Assembly (NCBI GenBank): GCA_964619585.1
Contig: CAZUCO010000001.1
Span: forward strand, 124,001 to 188,000
DNA: 64,000 nucleotides
Source: JASLCR01 sp964619585
GTDB lineage: Bacteria; Patescibacteriota; Saccharimonadia; Saccharimonadales; Saccharimonadaceae
Reading direction: 5' to 3'
In this document: positions 1 to 7,211 of the stretch, piece after piece
Layout: every line of letters begins with the position of its first letter
How positions within the stretch are numbered: the stretch's first letter is position 1
Translations under genes and position numbers: made by a program
Notes under the pieces: model-generated
Database searches by the model: none
Told to the model about the DNA's origin: nothing
Seen by the model: only the letters and a program-made list of their open reading frames with translations

Positions 1-1
1 G

Positions 2-418
2 CGTGATTTTAATATGGGGACGATTGTCCGTAGCGCAAATGCTTTTGGTGTGCGCCATATCCATGTGATCGGAAGTAGACAGTGGAATAAGCGCGGCGCT
101 ATGGCAACCGACAAGTACTTGCATGTCCATTATCATGCATCAGTCGAGGCATTTGTCGCCGATATGAGAACAAGAAACAAGACTATAATAGCTGTTGATA
201 ACGTCGATGGTGCTACGCAGCTATCAGACTCGCCACTTCCGCCAGATGCCGTACTTGTCTTTGGTGCCGAAGGCCCTGGTATCTCAGACCAGCTGATACG
301 TCATGCCAAAGCCGTAGTGGCTATAGAACAGTATGGTAGTACTCGCTCGCTTAACGTTGGTGTTGCAGCCGGGGTTGTGATGTATGAATGGCTCAGGAGA
401 AACTGCTTGAGAGAATAA
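2..418 (+). CDS. TrmH/SpoU-family RNA 2'-O-ribose methyltransferase (3' part)
   Basis: The frame is open to the left edge, so the start lies outside the window; about 138 C-terminal residues are visible. The three SPOUT motifs are present: RDFNMGTIVRSANAFGV (motif 1, N-x-G-x-I-x-R), VFGAEGPGIS (motif 2) and SLNVGVAAGVVMYEW (motif 3), which form the knotted SAM-binding fold. Family members methylate a ribose 2'-OH in rRNA or tRNA. Without the N-terminus I cannot separate RlmB, TrmH and TrmL types. A clear hairpin terminator follows, so this gene closes its transcription unit. The ATG at 14 lies inside motif 1 and is not the real start. Confidence 0.85.
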   Translation, partial: RDFNMGTIVRSANAFGVRHIHVIGSRQWNKRGAMATDKYLHVHYHASVEAFVADMRTRNKTIIAVDNVDGATQLSDSPLPPDAVLVFGAEGPGISDQLIRHAKAVVAIEQYGSTRSLNVGVAAGVVMYEWLRRNCLRE

Positions 419-494
419 GGAGACAATAGTATCATGTAAGTATGAGATTGTCAGGACTCCAGGCGTACTCTACTACTCATTCTATGTTATTTCG

Positions 495-526
495 ACCGGC
501 CACCTCTAAGCGGCCGGTATTTTTTA
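495..526 (+). terminator. Rho-independent terminator after the methyltransferase gene
   Basis: Seven-bp G+C-rich stem ACCGGCC / GGCCGGT (495-501 with 512-518), a 10-nt loop and then ATTTTTTAT. Confidence 0.85.
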
Positions 527-544
527 TGATAAAGGAGGAAAGTG

Positions 545-1039
545 ATGATTGGTGAAGGAGTTCCAGCCAAAAGTGACAAGGTGATTGATCTTGGAAGTGC
601 CAAGAGACAGATCCATCATCAATTTGACCCGGTGACGGCACCTACAAGTGAGGTGATCGCGCGAGCATTGATAGATGCTGATCATCTAAAGATGAGTATC
701 GACGCGGCGCTCTATCTCCGGTACTTGCTCGACACAAAAGAGCCTGACGTCAAAAGGCGAGAGATTGACCAGCTTATGAGGGAGCGTTTGCGGCGAGAGC
801 TCGGCCGTGCGAGCAATGATGACAGATGGGAAGACGAGGATGAAGTTGCGGCGGCTATATACGATCTACTGCGAGATACGATAGATGAGTCAATCGAGTA
901 TCACGATGCGCGTGCAGCAGTGCAGAAGCTTTTGCTTCTACGTGGGGTTGATCTGGAAAGTGATCCAGCCGACCCACACAATGCCGAACGATTTATACGA
1001 GTTGTTCGTAAATTGGGACAGAAAGGCATAGATGCGTGA
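545..1039 (+). CDS. Hypothetical protein, 164 aa
   Basis: I do not recognise a family. The product is soluble, charged and mostly helical in appearance, with an Arg/Glu-rich middle (DVKRREIDQLMRERLRREL) and no signal peptide or membrane segment. AAAGGAGG at 531-538 is placed for the ATG at 545 (6 nt spacing) rather than the in-frame GTG at 542. It sits between a terminator and hisS, which has its own promoter-like sequence, so it is probably a single-gene unit. Confidence 0.7.
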   Translation: MIGEGVPAKSDKVIDLGSAKRQIHHQFDPVTAPTSEVIARALIDADHLKMSIDAALYLRYLLDTKEPDVKRREIDQLMRERLRRELGRASNDDRWEDEDEVAAAIYDLLRDTIDESIEYHDARAAVQKLLLLRGVDLESDPADPHNAERFIRVVRKLGQKGIDA

Positions 1040-1051
1040 AATTGTTTATCC

Positions 1052-1080
1052 TTGCAAATAACAGATAAAACTGGCACAAT
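1052..1080 (+). promoter_or_regulatory. Probable hisS promoter
   Basis: TTGCAA (1052-1057), 17-nt spacer and TGG-CACAAT (extended -10, hexamer 1075-1080). The hisS ATG begins 8 nt after the hexamer and no Shine-Dalgarno fits between, so a leaderless mRNA is likely. Confidence 0.55.
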
Positions 1081-1088
1081 TTATAGTA

Positions 1089-2429
1089 ATGACTTCACTT
1101 TCATCACAACCCTACAAAGGTGCTCGTGACTGGTACCCAGAAGATAAGCGCGTGCAGAACTATATTTTTGATATATGGAAAAACACTGCTGAAAGCTTTG
1201 GTTATGAGGAGTATGGGGCACCACTTTTGGAGCCTCTCGAGGTATATGCTGCCAAGAGCGGCCAAGAGCTTGCCAACGAGCAGACGTATGCATTCCAGGA
1301 CCGTGGGGAACGCATGGTAGCGATTCGCCCTGAGATGACACCCTCTGTGTCGCGACTGGTGGCTGCTCGTCGGCAAGAGCTTGCTTATCCGGCTCGACTT
1401 TTTTCGATCGCCAACTTTATGCGTTATGAACGCCCACAGCGCGGTCGCGAGCGTGAGTTTTGGCAACTCAATGCAGATATTTTTGGTGTTGATACGATTT
1501 TGGCTGATGCTGAAATTATTCAGTTTGGCGCGCGCATTATGAAGAATTTCGGCGCAACTGACGAGATGTTTGTGATCAGGATAAACAATCGAAAAGTGAT
1601 CAATGTCATGATGCATAAATATCTTGAGCTTGACGAAGTGCAATCACAGCTGATGATGAAGCTGTTCGATCGAAAGAACAAGATATCATCTGAAGATTTC
1701 CGCGATCAAGCGATTGAGATATTTGGGACCGACAAGGCGCCACGCGGCCTCAAGAAAATATCCGAACTACTGATTGCAAAGTCTATCAGCTCTCTTCCTG
1801 CTGAACTTCTTGAGCATGACGAATTGCAAGACGTGAAGGAGCTTTTCCGGCTGCTGAAAAGAGCTAAAATCACCAACGCAATCTTTGATATTACACTCAT
1901 GAGAGGGCTTGATTACTACACTGGTACCGTCTTTGAGTTCTTTGATACGGATGAAGAGAACAACCGCTCGCTCTTTGGTGGGGGTAGGTATGATGGTTTA
2001 GTGGGATTATTCGGTGCGGAGCCTATCAGTGCTGTTGGAGTAGCGCCTGGACTGACTACTACAGAGTTATTCTTACGTTCACATAAGCTCCTGCCAGAGC
2101 TTAACTCAACGACTGAAACCTATCTACTTGTTCTCAGTGAAGAAGTTCGCGAGCATGCCGCTCAGCTGGCGACAAGATTGCGTGATGAAGGTGTCAGAGT
2201 TGAACTCGATATTACTGGCCGAAAACTTGACAAACAGATCAAAACTGCCGTTAAAAAGACGATTCCATTTATGATATTTGTTGGTCGGGATGAAGTAGAG
2301 AAGGAAATCTATACCTTCAAAGATGTTTCATCAGAAAAAGAGCATCACTACAGCTTCGAGCGTATCGTAAGTACCGTCAAAGATCGTCGGCGAAAAGAGA
2401 GAGATGAGCTTGATGAGCTCTTCGATTAA
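1089..2429 (+). CDS. hisS: Histidyl-tRNA synthetase
   Basis: Cytoplasmic class II aminoacyl-tRNA synthetase that charges tRNA-His. At 446 aa it has normal bacterial length. N-terminal KGARDWYPED is the usual start region. Motif 2 is RYERPQRGREREFWQLNAD; the histidine-binding segments are LMRGLDYYTGTVFEFF and the motif 3 region LFGGGRYDGLVGLFG. The C-terminal anticodon-binding domain occupies roughly residues 340-425, followed by a charged tail. The start at 1089 agrees with the family N-terminus and with a promoter ending 8 nt upstream. It is followed closely by a pilin gene with its own promoter. Confidence 0.96.
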   Translation: MTSLSSQPYKGARDWYPEDKRVQNYIFDIWKNTAESFGYEEYGAPLLEPLEVYAAKSGQELANEQTYAFQDRGERMVAIRPEMTPSVSRLVAARRQELAYPARLFSIANFMRYERPQRGREREFWQLNADIFGVDTILADAEIIQFGARIMKNFGATDEMFVIRINNRKVINVMMHKYLELDEVQSQLMMKLFDRKNKISSEDFRDQAIEIFGTDKAPRGLKKISELLIAKSISSLPAELLEHDELQDVKELFRLLKRAKITNAIFDITLMRGLDYYTGTVFEFFDTDEENNRSLFGGGRYDGLVGLFGAEPISAVGVAPGLTTTELFLRSHKLLPELNSTTETYLLVLSEEVREHAAQLATRLRDEGVRVELDITGRKLDKQIKTAVKKTIPFMIFVGRDEVEKEIYTFKDVSSEKEHHYSFERIVSTVKDRRRKERDELDELFD

Positions 2430-2443
2430 TCTCAATTCGCTTA

Positions 2444-2452
2444 TGCTATACT
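2444..2452 (+). promoter_or_regulatory. Extended -10 promoter of the first pilin gene
   Basis: TGC-TATACT (hexamer 2447-2452) lies 6 nt before the ATG at 2459. Transcription would start at or next to the ATG, giving a leaderless mRNA. Confidence 0.65.
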
Positions 2453-2458
2453 AAGCGT

Positions 2459-3022
2459 ATGCAGCGATCTTACGGTACTCAGAAGGGCTTTACGATCGTA
2501 GAACTTCTCGTAGTGATAGTAGTGATTGCTATTCTGGCCGTCATCAGCGTTGTTGTATATAACGGCGTACAAGAAAGAGCTCGTAATTCGCAGACAACAT
2601 CAACAATTGCGACTTACGCAAAAGCTATTAAGAGCTTTTTTGCGGCAAATCAAAGATATCCCGGTCCGTCGGCGCCACCCGCAGTTGTTGCGTGTCTTGG
2701 GAGTAGTCCAACATGTGCAAACATTACCGACAATACGGGAGCATGTTTTGGTGTAACCCAAGCTGTGCAAAATACTCAGTTTACTAATGATATGAAAACA
2801 ATGCTCTCATCGCTGCCTGAGCCAAGCGATACAGAATTAAATTGCAATGGAAAGAAGTATAGGGGTGCGTTTTATACAACCTACGGGACAAGAATCCTAC
2901 TCTATTCACTCTTGAAGGGCGTATCTTCGTGCCCTGAGGTATCTGGAGTAAGAATACTTGGCCCGAACTCTGGTACATTCGGCGACGGATATGCCTGTGT
3001 GTATGAGATGGCAGATAGTTAA
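2459..3022 (+). CDS. Type IV pilin-like protein (prepilin-type N-terminus)
   Basis: 187 aa. A short basic leader ends at K-G before FTIVELLVVIVVIAILAVIS, the class III signal: cleavage after G by prepilin peptidase, Phe at +1, Glu at +5. The hydrophobic helix continues into VVYNGVQERARNS, typical of pilins of Gram-positive-like and CPR bacteria. The globular C-terminal part has several Cys (CLGSSPTC, CFGV, ELNCNG, SSCPE, YACVY) that may form disulfides outside the cell. A second pilin at 32061 shares the N-terminal helix. Assembly genes are not in this window. Confidence 0.88.
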   Translation: MQRSYGTQKGFTIVELLVVIVVIAILAVISVVVYNGVQERARNSQTTSTIATYAKAIKSFFAANQRYPGPSAPPAVVACLGSSPTCANITDNTGACFGVTQAVQNTQFTNDMKTMLSSLPEPSDTELNCNGKKYRGAFYTTYGTRILLYSLLKGVSSCPEVSGVRILGPNSGTFGDGYACVYEMADS

Positions 3023-3157
3023 TGGTTAAAATGATGCTCGTGCGCTGGGCTCCTTCAAACTGATAGTCATTTGGGTGTGACTATGGCGTGTACCTAATAT
3101 TGGGACAGTCACATGAAGTTCAGCTTGCTTTTGTGACGTTTTAGCCTAGGCCTAGTT
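3023..3157. other. Intergenic segment with two inverted repeats
   Basis: Between the pilin and tig. ATAGTCA / TGACTAT form a 7-bp inverted repeat around 3062-3083; GTCACA / TGTGAC lie around 3109-3136, and a CCTAGG palindrome follows. No T-run follows either hairpin, so they are not clear terminators; operator sites are possible. Confidence 0.35.
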
Positions 3158-3186
3158 TTGACCTATGCCTTCACCTCTGATACAAT
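3158..3186 (+). promoter_or_regulatory. tig promoter
   Basis: TTGACC (3158-3163), 17-nt spacer, TGA-less but good -10 TACAAT (3181-3186). The ATG at 3197 is 10 nt downstream. The in-frame TTG at 3158 is the -35 box itself, so the upstream start is excluded. Confidence 0.75.
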
Positions 3187-3196
3187 CAACCACTGT

Positions 3197-4489
3197 ATGA
3201 AGACTTCTGTAACCCACAATTCAAAAACCAATGTTACGCTCACTATCGAGCTTGGAAAAGACGAACTTGAAGCAGCCGAGCAGGTTGCGCTCACAAAGCT
3301 GGCCAAAGACATCAAAGCCCCAGGCTTTCGAAAAGGTAAAGTGCCAGCTAGCGTAGCAGCAAAATATATTGATATAAATCAACTCATGGAAGAGACATTA
3401 AACAATGCTGTTTCTCGTGCAGTTGCAGAAGCATTTCTTGCGGAAGATATTCAAGCATTGGCCCGACCCGAAGTCGAAATCAAAAAATACGTGCCACGAA
3501 CTGAAGTAGAGTTTATGGCAACTGTTGATGTGATTCCACCGGTAAAACTTGGCGACTATAAAAAGCTAAGTGTTCTGAAGGCAAAAACTGAGGTCTCGGC
3601 GAAAGAAATCGATGATATTATCGATCGAATGCGTAGCGCCCAGGCTTCGAAGACTGAAGTCACACGAGCTGCGAAACTTGGCGACGAAGTCGTTATTGAC
3701 TTTACCGGTAAAAAAGACGGTAATGCGTTTGAGGGCGGCACAGCAAAAGACTACGCACTCGAACTAGGAAGTAATTCATTTATTCCAGGTTTTGAAGAGG
3801 GACTGGTCGGCCTTAGAGCGGGTGATAAAAAAGACCTCAAGCTGCAGTTTCCAGACACGTACCATGTGGCAGAACTAGCTGGCGCAGATGTTGTCTTTGA
3901 AACGACCGTTACGAAAGTACAGGAACCACAGCTACCTGAGCTCAATGATGAATTTGCCGAAAAAGCTGGCGCCGGTAAAGAGATCAAGACAGTCAAAGAT
4001 CTCAAAGCTGATATTAAACGTGAACTCAGTGCGCAAAAGGAGCGTGAGGCGGCCGAAAAGCGGAAAGATGAGCTTGTTACTGCACTTGTCGAAAAAAGTG
4101 AGATTGAGGCACCACAAGTATTGATTGATGACCAAACGCAAAGCATCGAGCAGGATATGCGTCAGAACTTGCTGTACCAGAACTTGACACTTGAAAATTA
4201 CCTTAGTACTCAAGGCTACAAAGATGAAGCGGAGTGGCACAAGAAAGAGGTTGTGCCAGCTGCCAAGCGACGCGTTGAGGCCGGACTTGTGCTTGCTGAG
4301 CTTTCGAAGCAACTCAAGATTGAGGTCGACGAAAAGGAGCTAGCGGACTTCACGACGATGTACAAGCAGCAGTATGCTAATAATCCTGATATGGCTAAGC
4401 GATTCGACGAACCAGAAGTTCAGCGCGACCTACGTAATCGACTTGCAACTGAAAAGACAGTCGAAGCGTTAGTCGGGCTAAATAGCTAG
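3197..4489 (+). CDS. tig: Trigger factor, ribosome-associated chaperone and prolyl isomerase
   Basis: 430 aa, usual family length. The N-terminal ribosome-binding domain carries the signature GFRKGKVPASV (family GFRxGKxP). The central FKBP-type PPIase domain (about residues 145-235) shows LGDEVVIDFTGKKDG, FIPGFEEGLVGLRAGDKK and the C-terminal helical chaperone domain runs to the end. It binds nascent chains at the exit tunnel. An in-frame upstream start exists, but it would be the promoter -35 box; the family N-terminus (MKTSVTHNS...) matches the ATG at 3197. Its stop abuts the stop of the convergent gene at 4490 with no spacer. Confidence 0.95.
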   Translation: MKTSVTHNSKTNVTLTIELGKDELEAAEQVALTKLAKDIKAPGFRKGKVPASVAAKYIDINQLMEETLNNAVSRAVAEAFLAEDIQALARPEVEIKKYVPRTEVEFMATVDVIPPVKLGDYKKLSVLKAKTEVSAKEIDDIIDRMRSAQASKTEVTRAAKLGDEVVIDFTGKKDGNAFEGGTAKDYALELGSNSFIPGFEEGLVGLRAGDKKDLKLQFPDTYHVAELAGADVVFETTVTKVQEPQLPELNDEFAEKAGAGKEIKTVKDLKADIKRELSAQKEREAAEKRKDELVTALVEKSEIEAPQVLIDDQTQSIEQDMRQNLLYQNLTLENYLSTQGYKDEAEWHKKEVVPAAKRRVEAGLVLAELSKQLKIEVDEKELADFTTMYKQQYANNPDMAKRFDEPEVQRDLRNRLATEKTVEALVGLNS

Positions 4490-5095
4490 CTATTCTTGTA
4501 TCGGAAGGTGCCCATAGGTCAAGCGGTTGCCGATCAGTGCACTCATAGCCTGTCGTATAAGCATCTTGTCATGCTGTTTGCAGGCGTTGTGGGCATCTCG
4601 CACATCAAGCTCAAGTCGGCGTTCCACGCTTCCTGGGCCTAGGGCTCGAGCTTCTAGCGACCAGCTCGACAAGAGCCCGCATCTGTACGGTAGGACAACT
4701 TCAACCCATTCTGCCCAAAGCTCGCGTCCGGTATTTGTCCTGACGGCAATTTCTCGCAAATCGTTATCGTCTTCTGGGATAAGTTGGCGTCGACCAATAA
4801 TTGAAAGCTTGCCCTCAAGCACGTCCGTAATTTGCAATGTCTCATCAAGGCCAAAACGACGAAAAAGATCAGCGTAGCGATTAATTGGATTGCCTTCGTC
4901 GTCCAGTGTTTTGATTTTACTTACCTCAACCTTATGACCTGCCTGTCCAATACGGGTATCAGTGTATATTTCGTACCCAAATGTAGCTCGTGCTCCAATC
5001 TCTGCTAGCTTGACGGCGGGCAGGAACATGCGTGCTATATGTCTGTCAAATGTGGCTTTTTCTGTTGAAGCTAAATACTCCACCCCGTGTTTCAT
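4490..5095 (-). CDS. Sugar transferase (Bac_transf)-like protein without membrane segment
   Basis: 201 aa. The segment NRYADLFRRFGLDETLQI, TDVLEGKLSIIGRRQLIPED resembles the conserved core of bacterial phosphosugar transferases (PF02397: ...LRKTSLDELPQL.NVLKGDMSLVGPRPL). Differences matter: GPRPL is GRRQL, and there is no N-terminal membrane helix, whereas family enzymes are membrane-bound and add a sugar phosphate to undecaprenyl phosphate. I therefore infer homology, not the same activity. It is a single gene with its own promoter, tail-to-tail with tig. Confidence 0.7.
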   Translation of the reverse strand: MKHGVEYLASTEKATFDRHIARMFLPAVKLAEIGARATFGYEIYTDTRIGQAGHKVEVSKIKTLDDEGNPINRYADLFRRFGLDETLQITDVLEGKLSIIGRRQLIPEDDNDLREIAVRTNTGRELWAEWVEVVLPYRCGLLSSWSLEARALGPGSVERRLELDVRDAHNACKQHDKMLIRQAMSALIGNRLTYGHLPIQE

Positions 5096-5105
5096 AGTGT
5101 GCCTA

Positions 5106-5133
5106 ACTATAATAGAGATTTGTCATATGTCAA
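5106..5133 (-). promoter_or_regulatory. Promoter of the sugar transferase-like gene
   Basis: On the minus strand TTGACA (5133-5128), 16-nt spacer and TATAGT (5111-5106), then 10 nt to the ATG at 5095. No Shine-Dalgarno fits; the mRNA is probably leaderless or nearly so. Confidence 0.7.
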
Positions 5134-5174
5134 CAGACATTGCTATTTGGCCGTACTAGGTGTAGTCTCAAGGC

Positions 5175-5393
5175 ATGACAAGTCATGATTCATTACCTCC
5201 AACACTCAACGAATTAAAACGGATCCGGCAGCCACGGTTAGTTCATGCGCTCATAGTCGCTGCGGGTAACCACATTCGATACTTTGGTCAACGTGCAGAG
5301 CATGCTTTGAATCCCGATATGGATAGTCCGGCACCAGTTAAGCGCCCCAATTTCGAACTGCGTGAATATGTCGGCCGTCTAAAAGATGTCTAG
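5175..5393 (+). CDS. Hypothetical protein, 72 aa
   Basis: Small basic protein beginning MTSHDSLPPTLNELKR; no recognised domain, signal peptide or membrane helix. Only a weak CAAGG precedes the ATG. It fills the space between two promoters and has a plausible composition, but it could be a chance frame. Confidence 0.4.
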   Translation: MTSHDSLPPTLNELKRIRQPRLVHALIVAAGNHIRYFGQRAEHALNPDMDSPAPVKRPNFELREYVGRLKDV

Positions 5394-5475
5394 CTATGAG
5401 CATGTCCTGCCTGTAACATGCTTGCGCTTATAGTCAGTATGAGATTAAATGGACGCAGAACTAAAAATAGGGGGT

Positions 5476-6012
5476 ATGATGAACAAACACTCAAATCAGC
5501 AAGGCTCAGCTCATGTTGTGGTGGTTATTTGCCTTGTTCTGGCATTGGTCGCTGCACTCGGGTGGATCTTTTATCAGAACTTCATTTATAAGGAACCTGT
5601 CAAGAAAGATACTGACCTTGTTGTGGTTGACAAGAAGAATGAGACGCCAACAAATGAGACAAATCGCTTAGTGATTAAAGAATGGAACAATGTTGCTTAC
5701 AACCTACCTGCAACGATTAAATCCGTTGAATACACGTACGATACATCTGGCAGCGTGGTTCAGGGCAATGCAGTGCGTATCACTTCTATTACGACAAGCG
5801 AGGGAGTATCGTTCAAGCTTGACACGACCAAAACCTATTCGCCAGAGGAGAAGGCCGATGCCATCTGTCAGTCTTTTGGTGTGGTGCAAAAGGGCACAGG
5901 AGATAGTGCTACGTATGAACCGTTCCAGCTCGGTGCGGCTGGCTGTAATCAGTCCGACGCAGCTACTGCTGCTACAGATGCGGTGAAAGAGGCTCTAAAG
6001 AATAGGGTCTAG
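5476..6012 (+). CDS. Membrane-anchored hypothetical protein, 178 aa
   Basis: N-terminal MMNKHSNQQGSAH, then a single hydrophobic helix (VVVVICLVLALVAALGWIF) and a mostly polar extracellular part of about 140 residues. No family recognised. The helix resembles prepilin-like or signal-anchor sequences common in CPR surface proteins, but the +5 Glu of pilins is missing. TTGCGC (5422-5427), 17 nt and TTAAAT (5445-5450) form a possible promoter, placing the transcript start after the upstream ATG at 5449; TAGGGGGT before 5476 is the likely ribosome site. A hairpin terminator follows. Confidence 0.65.
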   Translation: MMNKHSNQQGSAHVVVVICLVLALVAALGWIFYQNFIYKEPVKKDTDLVVVDKKNETPTNETNRLVIKEWNNVAYNLPATIKSVEYTYDTSGSVVQGNAVRITSITTSEGVSFKLDTTKTYSPEEKADAICQSFGVVQKGTGDSATYEPFQLGAAGCNQSDAATAATDAVKEALKNRV

Positions 6013-6029
6013 TAGATAACCTCACTTCA

Positions 6030-6066
6030 TAGCGGCTACGTAGTACACGACGTGGTCGCTATTTTT
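6030..6066 (+). terminator. Rho-independent terminator
   Basis: Twelve-bp stem with two G-U pairs (6030-6041 with 6050-6061), 8-nt loop, then TTTTT. Confidence 0.75.
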
Positions 6067-6073
6067 GTTGTGC

Positions 6074-6102
6074 TTGTATCGACAGATGTCAGTTGATATA
6101 CT
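6074..6102 (+). promoter_or_regulatory. Promoter for the 38-aa membrane protein gene
   Basis: TTGTAT (6074-6079), 17-nt spacer, TGA-TATACT (hexamer 6097-6102). Predicted start near 6109 gives a short leader with a Shine-Dalgarno. Confidence 0.6.
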
Positions 6103-6136
6103 CAGGTTGCTCCTGGCAAGAGAGTATGGAGGCGTT

Positions 6137-6253
6137 ATGAAATTTTTCGCAGGTGTACTGTTCGGAATTCTCGGTGCCATCGGAATTCGATGGTGGGTGG
6201 ACGAGTTCATCGACTCGCAAGGAGGTAGTGCCGGAAGCTATCCCAACTACTGA
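6137..6253 (+). CDS. Small membrane protein, 38 aa
   Basis: ATG preceded by TATGGAGGCGTT (GGAGG, 5-6 nt spacing). The product has one hydrophobic segment (FFAGVLFGILGAIGI) followed by a short acidic, Gly/Ser-rich tail. No family recognised. Support comes from the promoter, the ribosome site and the clear membrane helix. Confidence 0.5.
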   Translation: MKFFAGVLFGILGAIGIRWWVDEFIDSQGGSAGSYPNY

Positions 6254-6296
6254 AGTTTCTACATTCTTGCCAGGAGTGTAGTACCGAATGTCTCAA

Positions 6297-6323
6297 TTAG
6301 CACTCTTGTTGCAAGAGTGCTAA
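6297..6323. promoter_or_regulatory. CIRCE operator (HrcA site) of clpP
   Basis: TTAGCACTC, 9 nt, GAGTGCTAA: a perfect match to the CIRCE heat-shock operator bound by the repressor HrcA. It covers the -35 box and most of the spacer of the clpP promoter, a position suited to blocking polymerase. hrcA itself is not in this window. Confidence 0.93.
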
Positions 6324-6337
6324 TTGTTATGTATACT
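6309..6337 (+). promoter_or_regulatory. clpP promoter
   Basis: TTGCAA (6309-6314) lies across the CIRCE loop; 17-nt spacer; TATACT (6332-6337). The ATG at 6344 is 6 nt further, implying a leaderless mRNA. Confidence 0.75.
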
Positions 6338-6343
6338 TGTTAC

Positions 6344-6934
6344 ATGACAAAAAGTTATCTTGTGCCAAATGTGATTGTAAAAACAGCTGATGGTGAACGC
6401 GGCTATGACATCTATTCACGTCTACTTGAAGATCGTATTATCTTTCTTGGTGAGGACGTCAATGAGCATACGGCAAATGTTGTTGTAGCACAGCTGCTAC
6501 ATCTCGCAAACGAAGATCCAAACGCTGATATCTCACTTTATATCAACAGTCCTGGCGGGAGTGTCTATGATGGCCTGGCGATCTACGATACAATGCAATT
6601 CATCAAGCCAGACGTTGCAACCTATGGCATCGGTCTTCAGGCAAGCATGGGTGCATTTCTCCTCTCGAGTGGTGCGAAGGGTAAGCGACACATGCTACCA
6701 AATGCTCGGGCGATGATTCACCAGCCATCAAGCGGGACTCAGGGTAAGATCACTGATCAGGAGATTACGCTTCGTGAAGGGGTATACCTCAAAAAACGCC
6801 TCAATCAAATCTTGGCAGACAATACAGGGCAGAAGCTCGCGAAGATTGAACAAGATGTCGATCGTGACTTCTGGATGAGTGCTGATGAGTCGAAGAAGTA
6901 TGGCTTGATCGACAAAGTCATAAAAAGTACTTGA
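6344..6934 (+). CDS. clpP: ATP-dependent Clp protease proteolytic subunit
   Basis: 196 aa serine peptidase that forms double heptamer rings and degrades proteins fed by Clp ATPases. The catalytic triad is visible: Ser101 in GLQASMGAFLL, His126 in AMIHQPSSG, Asp175 in DRDFWMSADES. The oxyanion/strand motif YINSPGGSVYDGLAIYDTM is intact. Start choice: the ATG at 6344 follows the -10 box by 6 nt and fits the family N-terminus; an in-frame ATG at 6317 lies inside the CIRCE site and would extend through the promoter. CIRCE indicates heat-shock control by HrcA. The gene is alone; no ATPase partner is adjacent. Confidence 0.96.
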   Translation: MTKSYLVPNVIVKTADGERGYDIYSRLLEDRIIFLGEDVNEHTANVVVAQLLHLANEDPNADISLYINSPGGSVYDGLAIYDTMQFIKPDVATYGIGLQASMGAFLLSSGAKGKRHMLPNARAMIHQPSSGTQGKITDQEITLREGVYLKKRLNQILADNTGQKLAKIEQDVDRDFWMSADESKKYGLIDKVIKST

Positions 6935-6959
6935 CCGCTACGCAAAAATAGATCACAAT
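6931..6959 (+). promoter_or_regulatory. Probable rpoBC promoter
   Basis: TTGACC (6931-6936, overlapping the clpP stop), 17-nt spacer, CACAAT (6954-6959). The predicted start near 6966 coincides with the 5' side of the structured RNA described next. Confidence 0.6.
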
Positions 6960-6965
6960 GAGATG

Positions 6966-7063
6966 TAATGAAGATTGCATAAGCTGGGTGACCAATACAC
7001 GCACGCCTTTTGGCGGGGCGTTTTTGCGTGTTTGAACCAATCAATCTTCACTCTCCCAGCTTA
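6966..7063 (+). ncRNA. Candidate structured RNA / attenuator in the rpoB leader, pseudoknot-like
   Basis: Two perfect 9-bp pairings are interleaved: TGAAGATTG (6969-6977) with CAATCTTCA (7042-7050), and TAAGCTGGG (6980-6988) with CCCAGCTTA (7055-7063). The order A-B-A'-B' gives a pseudoknot or two exclusive states. Between them lies a 7-bp stem ACACGCA / TGCGTGT (6997-7003, 7025-7031) enclosing the clpP-distal hairpin and a T-run. It starts at the predicted transcription start, about 150 nt upstream of the second leader structure. I recognise no known RNA family; it could be an independent small RNA instead of a leader. Confidence 0.5.
7004..7025 (+). terminator. Terminator-like hairpin after clpP, inside the rpoB leader
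   Basis: CGCC-TTTT-GGCG (or ACGCC / GGCGT) followed by TTTTT. It can end clpP transcription; as it also lies in the rpoBC leader, it could attenuate rpoBC. Confidence 0.5.
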
Positions 7064-7140
7064 GATAAGCCTTCGGCGCCGGAATATATTAACAATCTGC
7101 GAGATCCGCTTGAGCTACAGTAGGCAATGTACTGGCTTGG

Positions 7141-7189
7141 CTACAAGTGGGTGGAGTTCATTATGAACGGAGGTTAACGCCTCTTGTAG
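7141..7189 (+). promoter_or_regulatory. Three-way-junction-like leader structure before rpoB
   Basis: CTACAAG (7141-7147) pairs with CTTGTAG (7183-7189) and encloses two hairpins, GTTCA-tta-TGAAC and GAGG-ttaacg-CCTC. The Shine-Dalgarno GAGGAG follows within 15 nt. The shape and place suggest translational control of rpoB; the ligand is unknown. Confidence 0.5.
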
Positions 7190-7211
7190 TAAATAGCGAG
7201 GAGATTTACGC

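Noticed and set aside
3158..3196. Upstream TTG start for trigger factor
   Set aside because: The TTG is the promoter -35 box and the -10 box lies within the extra codons.
6317..6343. Upstream ATG start for clpP
   Set aside because: Lies in the CIRCE operator and promoter; family N-terminus fits 6344.
6966..7211. tmRNA, RNase P, SRP or 6S RNA in the clpP-rpoB gap
   Set aside because: None of the conserved sequence marks of these RNAs could be found.
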